Source: Nematostella vectensis
Lineage: Eukaryota; Cnidaria; Anthozoa; Actiniaria; Edwardsiidae
Direction of reading: 5' to 3'
NCBI RefSeq assembly: GCF_932526225.1
Contig: NC_064048.1
Location: 1,047,340 to 1,111,339 of the forward strand
DNA length: 64,000 nucleotides
Position numbers and translations under genes: made by a program. Below the pieces are notes generated by a model, which saw only the letters and a program-made list of their open reading frames with translations, made no database searches and was not told the DNA's origin. Positions 1 to 16,300 of this stretch are shown piece after piece; within the stretch, counting starts at the first letter, position 1, and every line of letters starts with the position of its first letter.

Positions 1-469
1 ACAAAAAGAGCTCAAACTACACAGCGGTCAAAAGCACCAAACTTGGTATAAATATAGCCTAGGGGATATGGTAATCTATATTTAGACCGGTGCCCACCGA
101 TAGCATTAACGGATCCATAGATAAAGAGCAGTAGTTTTTTAAAAAAATCTGGTGTTGCGGGTACCCTGTGGTAAGATTTTCATACATTTTCGTGAGACAA
201 AAAAATAAAGATAAAAACGCACATATTTGAAAACGATTTATATCATTTACGCTGTATTCTATCGAATTCCCCCTTAATACACCCTGAATCAATAAGCTTC
301 CTTATATCACTTGAAAACAAGCAAAATGAATGCTGCTGCTAAGACAAGGCCCCAAATAATACCAATTGAATATCTTCTTTTATTCTTTTGAGTTTAGCTA
401 CTTTATTGCTCCCCTCCCCCCTCCCCCTTCCAAAGTCTTTGTTGACTCATACCGCTGTAATGCTGTGAT
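1..469. other. Upstream flank and probable promoter region of HIF1AN
   Basis: No gene is recognised here. A perfect TATAAATA lies at 47-54, but it is more than 400 bp from the HIF1AN start and cannot be tied to it. A C/T-rich tract occupies 411-430. The minus-strand open frame at 59-292 resembles no family I know and is probably chance. An in-frame TAA at 458-460 closes the HIF1AN frame upstream, so the first coding exon cannot extend into this flank without another splice. Confidence 0.4.
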
Positions 470-6065
<5,596 letters not shown>

Positions 6066-6181
6066 TGTGACAAGCTCAACCCAAGTGTTACTAAGACAGT
6101 ATTCTTAGTTTGGCTGGAAGCTAAAGCATTAAGAAAAAGCTGTGCCATATTCTTGATTATGATCTTAAGAAAGAGTTGCTC

Positions 6182-6468
6182 CAGGGGGGGACTCTAATAA
6201 AAACAGACGGGGGTGATCGACAGAAAAATCGATTTCAATCCTAAGGGGTTGCACTTTGGTTGTGCTCAACATAACTTCTTCCCCCTTAGAGATATTAAAT
6301 TAGGTGTGGTTGAAGGAATTTATAACCCCAAGCGATAGCAGAATTGGAAAAAATTGTAAATCTTCCACCCTTAGGAATAGAAGTTGGTCGAAATTTTATA
6401 CCCTAAAAGTTGTGACAATCAGCCCCATTCTACTTTTCTAGAGATCCCCCCCCCCCCCCCCCCCACAG
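6182..6468. mobile_element. Short hAT-like non-autonomous element in the HIF1AN 3' UTR region
   Basis: An insertion of about 287 bp with imperfect terminal inverted repeats: CAGGGGGGGACTCTAAT on the left, and the complement of the right end starting CTGTGGGGG and continuing ATCTCTAGAAAA. It is flanked by the 8-bp direct repeat AGTTGCTC at 6174-6181 and 6469-6476. CAGGG-type ends with an 8-bp target duplication are typical of hAT elements. The right end contains a run of 19 C. There is no transposase. It brings an AATAAA at 6196-6201, only about 130 bp past the HIF1AN stop. Confidence 0.7.
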
Positions 6469-6719
6469 AGTTGCTCTGCTTCCTAAGCTTACATCTTATA
6501 ACCCAAACTGCAGCAATGAGAGAGATTGACTTGATTGTCTCATAACATATTGTGACTTAGGAATGGTAAGCCTTAATATTTCATCCTTTGTTATCTACAC
6601 CCTTTTTTTATAAGAACGTCTTATTTTCAGTTAAGGCTGGGCCATTCTTTATTTTTGGAGCATTATAAGGCTGAAAATGTTCTTCAATTTTATTGTATAA
6701 AAAAATATAATACCATTTG

Positions 6720-6725
6720 AATAAA
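6720..6725 (+). promoter_or_regulatory. Candidate HIF1AN polyadenylation signal
   Basis: AATAAA about 655 bp after the stop codon, in AT-rich DNA. The alternative AATAAA at 6196 inside the hAT-like element is closer to the stop. The sequence alone does not show which is used. Confidence 0.35.
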
Positions 6726-7250
6726 GAGAATGAGTGTTACATAGCCAGAGTATCAGGGGATTTAATTTGATCGCTTTCAGGTATATACTTCATAGGGAAC
6801 GATAAAAGGGCCTGACACTCGGGCTAAGAATTACACAAATGATCAATAGCAATATTTAATGTGGTTTTGAAAACAATTCGATTCTGTATTTTCGAATGCT
6901 TCAGACTATCAAAAAAATATTTTGCTGATATCTGAGCATCGGCATGTTCTTAAAATTTGGTGAAACTTCTGGCTGGATGTTCTTACAAAGAAGGTTCTTA
7001 TTAAAAGAAAGAGTGTATTCAATTTATATTTAGGTCAAATAAGATACATTGAGCTTTACAAGGTTGGTTAAACACATTTATGACATAACGAGTCAGCTAA
7101 ACCCTTCTGGCATATACAATTTTAATGCAAGGGTTAGAAAAAAAATCCGCATTTTAAATATTTTTGTAGACTAAAAGTAGACTAACCCTGCTCCAAGAGA
7201 AACATAATTAATTAAATTGATATATAATGAGATGCTAATAAGCCTAAACA
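6726..7250. other. Intergenic AT-rich spacer
   Basis: No gene, RNA or repeat family is recognised in this stretch; it is A/T-rich and has only short open frames. Confidence 0.5.
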
Positions 7251-7261
7251 AGGACCCTCAC

Positions 7262-7300
7262 TATAAAAGGGCCTGGACCAGGTCCACGAAAGGCTCAGTT
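7262..7300 (+). promoter_or_regulatory. TATA-type core promoter candidate
   Basis: TATAAAAG at 7262-7269 is followed by an initiator-like TCAGTT at 7295-7300, a spacing near the usual 30-35 bp. The next 140 bp are less AT-rich than the surroundings and look like a 5' leader, ending in aacaATGtct at 7442-7444, where a MITE starts. It could be the start of an interrupted gene or an LTR-type promoter remnant. No downstream coding exon was recognised. Confidence 0.4.
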
Positions 7301-7443
7301 GTCAGTAAACTGCTACGCAGTGCGGAGCTCCAGAGTTCAGTCAAGCGTGTCTCGTCTACCCACGAGGAGCGAAACCCAAACTCAACTTTTGAAGCCCTTT
7401 TCTTTTTGTTTGCTCGGTTTATTTTCTCGTGGTTACTAACAAT

Positions 7444-7772
7444 GTCTAGTTCCAGATATTACCCATACCCCCCACCCCTCTGGGATTTCCAACCCCCTGG
7501 AAAAAGATAAATACAGTAACTGTAAAGGAAGAAGGATATGAATGACTTGGTTCATTCTAGTCAATACAGAGACCATTATAATTCCTTAGGAGGATGATAG
7601 TGATTTGCTGAGAATTTCAAACCCCCTGGAAAAAGATAAATACAGTAACTGTTAAGGAAAAAGGGCATTTTACCCCCCTTTTCCCTCTGAAAATTCCTGT
7701 GCATCTGAACCCCACCCCCCGGAATTTCCAATCCCCTAAATGGGGGGGTATGGATATTTTCTGGAACTACAC
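7444..7772. mobile_element. MITE-like element with imperfect TIRs
   Basis: The ends are inverted: left TCTAGTTCCAGATATTACCC and right, on the complement, TGTAGTTCCAGAAAATATCC, both followed by ATACCCCCC and a GGATTGGAAATTCC-like block. A segment of about 45 bp (CCCCCTGGAAAAAGATAAAT and following) occurs twice inside, near 7490 and 7619. No transposase is present. The open frames on both strands are products of the repeat. Possible CAAT-type flanking duplication, not certain. Confidence 0.65.
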
Positions 7773-8473
7773 AATAAAACACCTACCAAAATAGCAGGAA
7801 TTTGCAGTAAGATTTAGTTCAAATTTTTAACGATAACACAACTAAAAAGTCTCACTGCCAACCCAATGTTACGGTGTGTTGTAAACATGTGTTACGGTGA
7901 ATTGTATACATTTGATAGCTGCCCTGAAATTGTTGTTTTTGTAAGGTTTACTGTTTGCTGTTCATAGTTAAATATATTGTATATATGAAATGCAATAGAA
8001 TATCTATTTAGTAAGCAAATAAAAGGGAAAAATACGGCTGATATATATGAGTAAGCATGGTTACTGCCCCTCCACTACCCCCCCCCATACAGCGCACACA
8101 ATAATTTTGAAAGCAATATAATTATAATTTCATTCCATCAAGCAATATTTTTCAATTGTTATTTACATAAAGACAGTGCGCCTCCTGGGCATGGCACTGT
8201 TGCATTAATAAATCAGCCATGGTATTCATGTGAGAACTTCCATATTTCAAACAATGATCACTCATAAGAATATCAAGTTATTATATCGCTTTCTGATAAC
8301 TCATGAGTGATCATTTACATGATTTACATGAAATGTTATTGTTAGCGATTTCTTGTGATGAAATATATTAAAACTGTTTTGTTTACATAATGAATATTTA
8401 TGTTCTCACTGTGTTGGTGACACGTGATCTCATCGCTTATCGTTCTCGAGGAACAGTACAAGTCGAGGGGCTG
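7773..8473. other. Intergenic spacer with a hairpin
   Basis: AT-rich DNA without a recognised gene. It includes the perfect 13-bp inverted repeat AATGATCACTCAT (8253-8265) / ATGAGTGATCATT (8303-8315) with a further AGTTAT/ATAACT pair inside, so a cruciform-prone site or a MITE remnant. CACGTG is at about 8421. Confidence 0.5.
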
Positions 8474-8716
8474 AAGTCCGTACATCTGACTTGCGTGGCA
8501 ACATTGTGTTGTTTTTAATGTGAAAAATCTCACCATTTTTAAAAATACTTCTTTTACTGTGCTATTTGATTGTTAAAAATAGAATTGAGTTTTTTTAGTT
8601 ATAGGATGGATTGAAATTCACCATGATTCAAGCGGATAAGTACTTAGATTAACATCTCATTTGCATAGGGTTTCATAGCCTATGAAACCACGCGTCACGC
8701 AAGTCGGATCGACAGG
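8474..8716 (-). mobile_element. MITE family A, copy 1
   Basis: The ends are inverted: left GTCCGTACATCTGACTTGCG, right complement CCTGTCGATCCGACTTGCGT. The interior (complement) has CGTGGTTTCATAGCCTATGA and AATTTCAATCCATCC, which recur in three further copies at about 21.3, 23.5 and 25.4 kb. There is no coding capacity. Confidence 0.75.
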
Positions 8717-9055
8717 ATTTAAGGGGTGAGGTCAGCAGAGCACGCATCTATTTGGGGCATGTTTCTCGAGGTCACATTTCTTAACCTTTTCAGGCGGAGA
8801 AACATAGGGATAGATAAGAGGTGAATGAATGTCCAAGTTGTACAGACACAGTGTCACGCTATCCTTGCTTGTGTCACATTACAGCAATGTTACTCCCTAA
8901 TTTAAATATCAAAAATTCCTTGAAATCCTTGTGTCAAGATTTGGATATCGCCCAATTTGATGAGATGAGATGCGAACCGATATGTGACTCCATACTTTTC
9001 TTCCATTGCAAGCTTTCGAAGTGTCACGCAACATGTGCATTTATCGACATGTCTT

Positions 9056-10119
9056 GTAATCCTTGCATTACACAACCCTTCATGTACTTTTCATGTCATG
9101 TCATGCAACCCTTGAGTCACACCACTCTTCATCTCATGTCACGCAACCCTTGAGTCACACCACTCTTCATTGCATGTCATGCAACCCTTGAGTCACACCA
9201 CTCTTCGTCTCATGTCACGCAACCCTTGAGTCACACCACTCTTCATCTAATGTCACGCAACCCTTGAGTAACACCATTCTTCATCTCATGTCACGCAACC
9301 CTTGAGTCACAACACTCTTAATGTCATGTCATGCAACCCTTGAGTCACACCACTCTTCGTCTCATGTCACGCAACCCTTGAGTCACACCACTCTTCATGT
9401 CATGTCTTGCAACCCTTGAGTCACACCACTCTTAATGTCATGTCACGCAACCCTTGAGTCACACCACTCTTCATTGCATGTCACGTAACCCTTGAGTTAC
9501 ACCACTCTTCATGTCATGTCATGCAACCCTTGAGCCACACCACTCTTCATCTAATGTCACGCAACCCTTGAGTAACACCATTCTTCATCTCATGTCACAC
9601 AACCCTCGAGTCACACCACTCTTCATCTCATGTCACGCAACCCTTGAGTCACACCACTCTTCGTCTAATATCACGCAACCCTTGAGTTACACCACTCTTC
9701 ATCGCATGTCACGCAACCCTTTGTTCACACCACTCTTAGTCTCATGTCACGCAATCCTTGAGTCACACCACTCTTCATCTAATGTCATGCAACCCTTGAG
9801 TCACACCACTCTTCGTCTAATGTCACGCAACCCTTGAGTCACACCACTCTTCATCTCATGTCACCCAACCCTCGAGTCACACCACTCTTCATCTCATGTC
9901 ACGCAACCCTTGAGTCACACCACTCTTCATCGGATGTCATGCAACCCTTGGGTTACACCACTCTTCGTCTCATGTCACGCAACCCTTGAGTCACACCACT
10001 CTTCATCGGATGTCATGCAACCCTTGGGTTACACCACTCTTCGTCTCATGTCACGCAACCCTTGAGTCACACCACTCTTCGTCTCATGTCACGCAACCCT
10101 TGAGTCACACCAGTCTTTA
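9056..10119. repeat. 38-bp minisatellite (about 27 copies) reaching the DENND5 stop codon
   Basis: The unit is TGTCACGCAACCCTTGAG followed by TCACACCACTCTTCATCTCA, with degenerate copies back to about 9000. Because 38 is not a multiple of 3, open frames through it show a 38-residue periodic pattern (SCHATLESHHSSS-like); I take these as artefacts. The last degenerate unit, CACCAGTCTTTATGTCATGC, contains the complement of the final DENND5 codons and stop. Confidence 0.93.
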
Positions 10120-10326
10120 TGTCATGCCCTTCAAAAGCGAAGCTTCTAAAGTGATGTTAAACTCTACCAGGGCTGTCAATACGTCTACGAGGAACTGCAC
10201 AAGTGCGGGGTCCCTGAAGAAGGAAGCAGCGTCGTACATGTTGGTGGCAGCGGGACATAGTGAGATGAGGCGAAGCCAGTCCTGCAGAAAGTGATCACGT
10301 GCCCCAAGACACACGAACGATTGGAA
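10117..10326 (-). CDS. DENND5: DENND5 last coding exon (RUN C-terminal half and stop)
   Basis: The acceptor CCTTTAAG precedes TTCCAATCG. The exon encodes FQSFVCLGARDHFLQDWLRL, then CPAATNMYDAASFF and EFNITLEASLLKGMT, then TAA (10119-10117): 69 residues. It starts in phase 0. The last codons lie in a degenerate unit of the 38-bp array, and a CATAAA hexamer overlaps the stop. Confidence 0.9.
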   Translation of the reverse strand, partial: FQSFVCLGARDHFLQDWLRLISLCPAATNMYDAASFFRDPALVQFLVDVLTALVEFNITLEASLLKGMT

Positions 10327-13300
10327 CTTAAAGGAAAAAAGAGCTGAGTTAGACAATAGGCGACTTTCACTCAGAAATAACGTGACTTGTACTAAAAAAA
10401 TCACGAACTCCACTCGGAAATCACATGACTTGCACTAAGAAATCACGTCATCTCCATTCAGAAATCACGTGACTTGCACTTAGAAATCACGTGACTTCCA
10501 CTCAGAAGTCACGTGATTTCCACCAAATCATGCGACTTTTTTGGATGACTTCCACTAAGAAATCATGTAACATTCTTGGCGGCAAACTCTCACTCTAGAG
10601 CTTTTGGAGTCAAAATATCCTATTGAGCTATTACGAATCAGCAGAAAGTTTCTATGTCAGAAAGATCTTATTTTTATTGAAAAAAAACTTCCGTTCTTTG
10701 GCATGACGGCCGTAGCCAGTTTCGGCAGGAGTTTGCCACTCCAAAAGTCACGTGACGTTTTATTGAATACTTCGTGATCTATTTGATATTCACAAACAAA
10801 GTTCGAAGCACGTGCAAAATAAACAATGCGCTGAGCTGAGTGGGCTCCCTGTGATTTACCAAGACAGAGGACGGTTCCTTTGATATGGCATTAAGAAACG
10901 CTAAGCCTCGATCAAAAGGAGAGAGCTGATGAGAAAGATTGCCATCTCTCTCGATTGACCGTGGTCGTGCACTCTCGCGCACTCTCATCCACTTTAAAAG
11001 TGCTCTTCGTCAACATGAGAGTTGCTGACAGTTGTCGCCGTTTGATCACTTGAATAAGACTTGGTCAGAGTATTTCGGTGAACAGTTTTCACATTCTTAC
11101 GGCAGAGTCTTCAGTCTTACGCGTAATTCCAGATTCGGCGATGAATGCGGAAGTGAAATGATCATTAGAAAATGCAATAACTAAATATCGTGTATCTTTT
11201 TCTTCTTAAGCTCGTTTTTGCCTGAAAGCACATGTATGGAGCGCATACTCACACAGACTGTTTGAAGACAACCATGAGAGCAGAAAGAGAGGAACCATCA
11301 TCCCATTCAAATCGAGGCTTATGTGTGCCGAAACATTCCCATGTTTCATTCCTTACTTTTACTTGAATTTCTAAATCAGATACTTTTAACTACTTGACCA
11401 CCATCTTCACATCAGAGTTCGTGAAGTTTAAAGTGTGTCACCATGGTGATAAATGATTGATATTCGTAACACTGACCTTGCCATCCTTGCCAACAGACTG
11501 GGAGGAGTTATTAATGCGCGTCACCATGGTGATAAATGATTGACGTGCTCTTTTAAGTTCAGGCAAAGATTCTTCATCATTCATTTGCAGGTACTGGTGA
11601 GCTTTTTCTAAAAAAAGGTAATTTTAAATCGATTTAGTATACGCATAAATCACAATAGTTTACGTATATATCTGACGAGTTTACACACAGAACAAACGCG
11701 TTAACGCATAGATCAGAAGAGTTTACGCTTAGATCAGACTAGTTTACGCATAGATCAGACGAGTTTACGCCTACTATCACATGAGTTTACGCCTAGATCA
11801 CTTGAGTTAACACATAGATCAGATGAGTTTATGCAAGGCCGAGTAAGAGGAGTGCAGATTAAAACATTTTTCATTCGATGTTTTTAATCCACCAACGTTA
11901 CCATAACTTGGGGAGAGGGGAATGATCTGCATTTGAACTAAGATCTCCAGAATAGCGAGTACTCACCTAAAATGTCCCAGATGAAGAAGTTGTTACGAAA
12001 GAGACGAGAAGACTTGAAACCGCACTGGAATACCTGAAAAGAACCAAGCAAAGCTCTTGTATCTAGATGTGTTTTGCTTATAAACTGATTCCAAATTAAG
12101 GCAAGGAGGAAAATCACATCCATCCGGCCTGCAGCCTTGGGCTGTACATCCAGGACATCGGTCTTATATTTCTGCGCACAGACCTCGCGCTCGGTTAATA
12201 AGCAGTTTAATACAATACAAAATACGTACGATATTCGAGGTCATGTGTCAACATGGCATAGCGTACCTGCTCTAGAGCTTGGCATAGCCCTCCATCGCCA
12301 CAAAGAAGGTACGTCAGGTTGCCCCGCTAAACAATAACAATACATAATACAGTTAGAGGAGGTAAGGTACGTCAGGTTGCCTCGCTAAACAATAACAATA
12401 CATAATACAGTTAGAGCAGGTAAGGTACGTCAGGTTGCCCCGCTAAACAGTAACAATACATAATACAGTTAGAGGAGGTAAGGTACGTCAGGTTGCCCCG
12501 CTAAACAATAACAATACAATACAGTTAAGGGAGGTAAGGTACGTCAGGTTGCCCCGCTAAACAATAACAATACATAATACAGTTAGAGGTGGTAAGGTAC
12601 GTCAGGTTGCCCCGCTAAACAATAACAATACAATACAGTTAAGGGAGGTAAGGTACATCAGGTTGCCCCGCTAAACAATAACAATACATAATACAGTTAG
12701 AGGTGATAAGGTACGTCAGGTTGCCCCGCTAAACAATAACAATACATAATACAGTTAAGGGAGGTAAGGTACGTCAGGTTGCCCCGCTAGACAATAACAA
12801 TACATAATACAGTTAGAGGTGGTAAGGTACGTCAGGTTGCCCCGCTAAACAATAACAATACATAATACAGTTAGAGGTGGTAAGGTAACTGCTGGCCTGA
12901 GATGGCAGTCATCAGTAGGACCACGACACAGACACACTGGAACACACATCAGTCACCAGCAACCCCACTCTACGATAAATGTTGTTGCTTTCATCCAACA
13001 CGTACACGCCTACACAGGGGTGCGCAGGGTGCGCGCGCACCCACTTGGCGGCCAAAAAGTGTGTCATTTCTTATTGAGAAATCTTCAAATACTATGATTT
13101 ACCAAATCATACCTACGACTGCCCCCTTTCCCCAATAGATGCGCTTTCAAGAAGTAGTCGTTTTGTTTAAACGTGACATTTTGGCTACGTCTATGAATCG
13201 GCATTTACGTATACTACGTCTATGAATCGGTATTTACGTATACTACGTCTATGAATCGGTATTTACGCATACTACGTCTATGAATCGGTATTTACGTATA

Positions 13301-16300
13301 CTACGTCTATGAATCGGTATTTACGTATACTACGTCTATGAATCGGTATTTACGTATACTACGTCTATGAATCGGTATTTACGCATACTACGTCTATGAA
13401 TCGGTATTTACGTATACTGCGTCTATGAATCGGTATTTACGTATACTACGTCTATGAATCGGTATTTACGTATACTACGTCTATGAATCGGTATTTACGT
13501 ATACTACGTCTATGAATCGGTATTTACGTATACTACGTCTATGAATCGGTATTTACGTATACTACGTCTATGAATCGGTATTTACGTATATTACGTCTAT
13601 GAATCGGTATTTACGTATACTACGTCTATGAATCGGTATTTACGTATACTACGTCTATGAATCGGTATTTACGTATACTACGTCTATGAATCGGTATTTA
13701 CGTATACTACGTCTATGAATCGGTATTTACGTATACTACGTCTATGAATCGGTATTTACGTTTACTACGTCTATGAATCGGTATTTATGTATACTACGCC
13801 TATGAATCGGTATTTACGTATACTACGTCTATGAATCGGTATTTACGTATACTACGTCTATGAATCGGTATTTATGTATACTACGCCTATGAATCGGTAT
13901 TTACGTATACTACGTCTATGAATCGGTCATTTGCTTGCGTCTTTATTGGGTTGTGCGTGGCGTGTGGGCGGTAACCATGGAGATGCAGCGTTGTCTGATC
14001 TCTGAATAACTCGGAGCAGTACCTCTTTTTCAGGTTTGTAGAAATACTTGACGATGTTGTTGACGGCATCGGCGACACGCTCTTGGACATCAGGGATACG
14101 AGTTCCTACAAGAGGCACGATCCAGTTTAGAGACAAGAGAGCCTACCAAGTAATACTGAGATCTTCCCGAGCAGTACCGAGTTTACTACGAGTAGTATTG
14201 AGCTACTTCCGAGTAGAACCGATTTACCCCAAGTCTTTCCGAATAATCCCCGAGCAGTACCGAGTATACTACGAGCAGTATCGAGCTAGTTCCGAGTAGA
14301 ACCGATTCACCCCAAGACTTTCCGAATAATCCCCGAGCAGTAACGAGTAGACTACGAGCAGTATCGAGCTAGTCACGAGTTGTACCGATTCAACCCAAGT
14401 TTTTCCGAATAAACAGCGCCAAGCTAATTTTCAATTAAGTACTAGGTGCTATTGTCAAGTCTGGGTAATATTGAGGCTAGTAGAACTCCATCCCGCGCGA
14501 GGACTAAAGACTCAATCCCGCAAATTGTCAAAGTCAACTCTGCGTCAAGTCAAGTCAAGTCTAGTCAACTATGTGTCAAGTCAAGTCAAGTCAAGTCGGA
14601 AGGTGGGTAGGGGGAAGGGAGGACAAGTGTGTAAAGCCCGGGAGGGGTGGGGCTGGTTGAGTGTGTAAAGCCCGGGAGGGGTGGGGCTGGTTGAGTGTGT
14701 CCAGCCCGGGAGGGGTGGGGCTGGTTGAGTGTGTCCAGCCCGGGAGGGGTGGGGCTGGTTGAGTGTGTCCAGCCTGGGAGGGGTGGGGCTGGTTGAGTGT
14801 GTCAAGCCCGGAAGGGGTGGGGCTGGTTGAGTGTGTCCAGCACGGGAGAGGTGGGGCTGGTTGAGTGTGTCAAGCAGGGGAGGGTGGGGCTGGTTGAGTG
14901 TGTCCAGCCCAGGAAGGGTGGGGCTGGTTGAGTGTGTCAAGCCCGGGAGGGGTGGGGCTGGTTGAGTGTGTCAAGCCCGGGAGGGGTGGGGCTGGTTGAG
15001 TGTGTCAAGCCCGCGAGGGGTGGGGCTGGTTGAGTGTGTCAAGCCCGGGAGGGGTGGGGCTGGTTGAGTGTGTCAAGCCCGCGAGGGGTGGGGCTGGTTG
15101 AGTGTGTCAAGCCCGGAAGGGGTGGGGCTAGTTGAGTGTGTCAAGCCCGCGAGGGGTGGGGCTGGTTGAGTGTGTTTAGTTGTTAATACACTGTAAGTTA
15201 GCCCTAGGGGACAAACTCAGACCGCGAATGTACAATTTTCCGACCATGGCAGTGCACAGAGGATTTTAAGAACCCATGTAAGCCACATTTTGTTTTTCTT
15301 TCAATATTGCAAGACAAATTATTAAAAAAATCTCAAAATAACCATATAAAAGCAAGGATTCGTACTGCATAAGCCTCAATCAAATTCAATCGAAAATATC
15401 GCATTGGCCTCCCCAAATCAGCCGATGGAAATGGATGCTTTCTCGCACTTGGTACTTTACTAGGATGACAAAATGTCGGCTGCCAGAAGCTCGCTAATAC
15501 TCACGCTCGCTGTTGCGGCGGGAGAGCACAGGAGACCTCCTCTGAGGAGACAGACGGCACACATCGGCCAGATTGGCGTCTAGAGGTAAGATATCACACT
15601 CATTAGTGACACAATTAATGGAATGGAATGATCATGGTCATGATGATGGTGGCTATGACTGTTGTTGTTGATTATGATGATCGTTGTTTTGGTGGTGAAA
15701 ATGTTGACAAATGTTTAAACCCACCTAACTATTTTTGTACTATTTCTTCTTTAACATGTCCCCTGAAAAATACTATATCATTTCAAAAATTGATACTAGC
15801 AGACAGCTGTAACAAGCAGTGACGTCAGACCCTCTTTCATTAGAACCCCCAGGTAAATTTTAAAAACATGATAAGAACATGCTAAGGCTCAGATAGCAAA
15901 AACATCTTGATGCGTTCTATAAAGGAAGACTAAAATTATGTTCATATTAGCGACTTAAAATACAACCGGTCTTTATCATTTGTGCAATTACATTTTCAAT
16001 ACTTTATTGGTATCATAATTTTATATACAATAACTGGTGTGTATATTTCAGACTGTAATGTGACTGTAGTTTAAAGCCGCATTGTCACCAGTTAACTTCC
16101 GGAAGTCCGACGGAAACCTCGACCGTTAAAAGGCAAGAGAATCTATTACAATCCGAGATATTTAAGATGCCATCCGCTCTAAATTACCAATCATATCAAC
16201 AAAGAAATGTCCAATAAACACACTGCTTTCAATATTTTGAAATATTTTACGCGTTTTCCGTTAAAGGGGGGGGGGGGGGGGGTGAATAGGTTCGCGGATC

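Noticed and set aside
47-54. TATAAATA as the HIF1AN TATA box
   Set aside because: It is more than 410 bp from the start codon without evidence of a long leader; AT-rich DNA gives such matches by chance.
7576-7782. Minus frame VVPENIHTPPFRGLEIPGGG as a protein
   Set aside because: It is the translation of a MITE end with inverted repeats; this kind of peptide is a typical false prediction from dispersed repeats.
9511-10294. Plus-strand repeat proteins (SCHATLESHHSSS-type)
   Set aside because: They are translations of the 38-bp minisatellite; the unit is not a multiple of three, so any frame gives a periodic protein, and there is no gene context.
10779-10988. Additional DENND5 exon candidate (MRVRESARPRSIERD)
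   Set aside because: Exons 11477-11607 and 10117-10326 join in phase 0 directly at GKDGK-FQSFVCLG, the conserved continuity of the RUN domain.
14581-14940. Pro-rich minus-strand frame (NQPHP, PAPPLPG)
   Set aside because: It lies entirely inside the G-rich 34-bp array; no promoter, and it lies in an intron between well-joined DENND5 exons.
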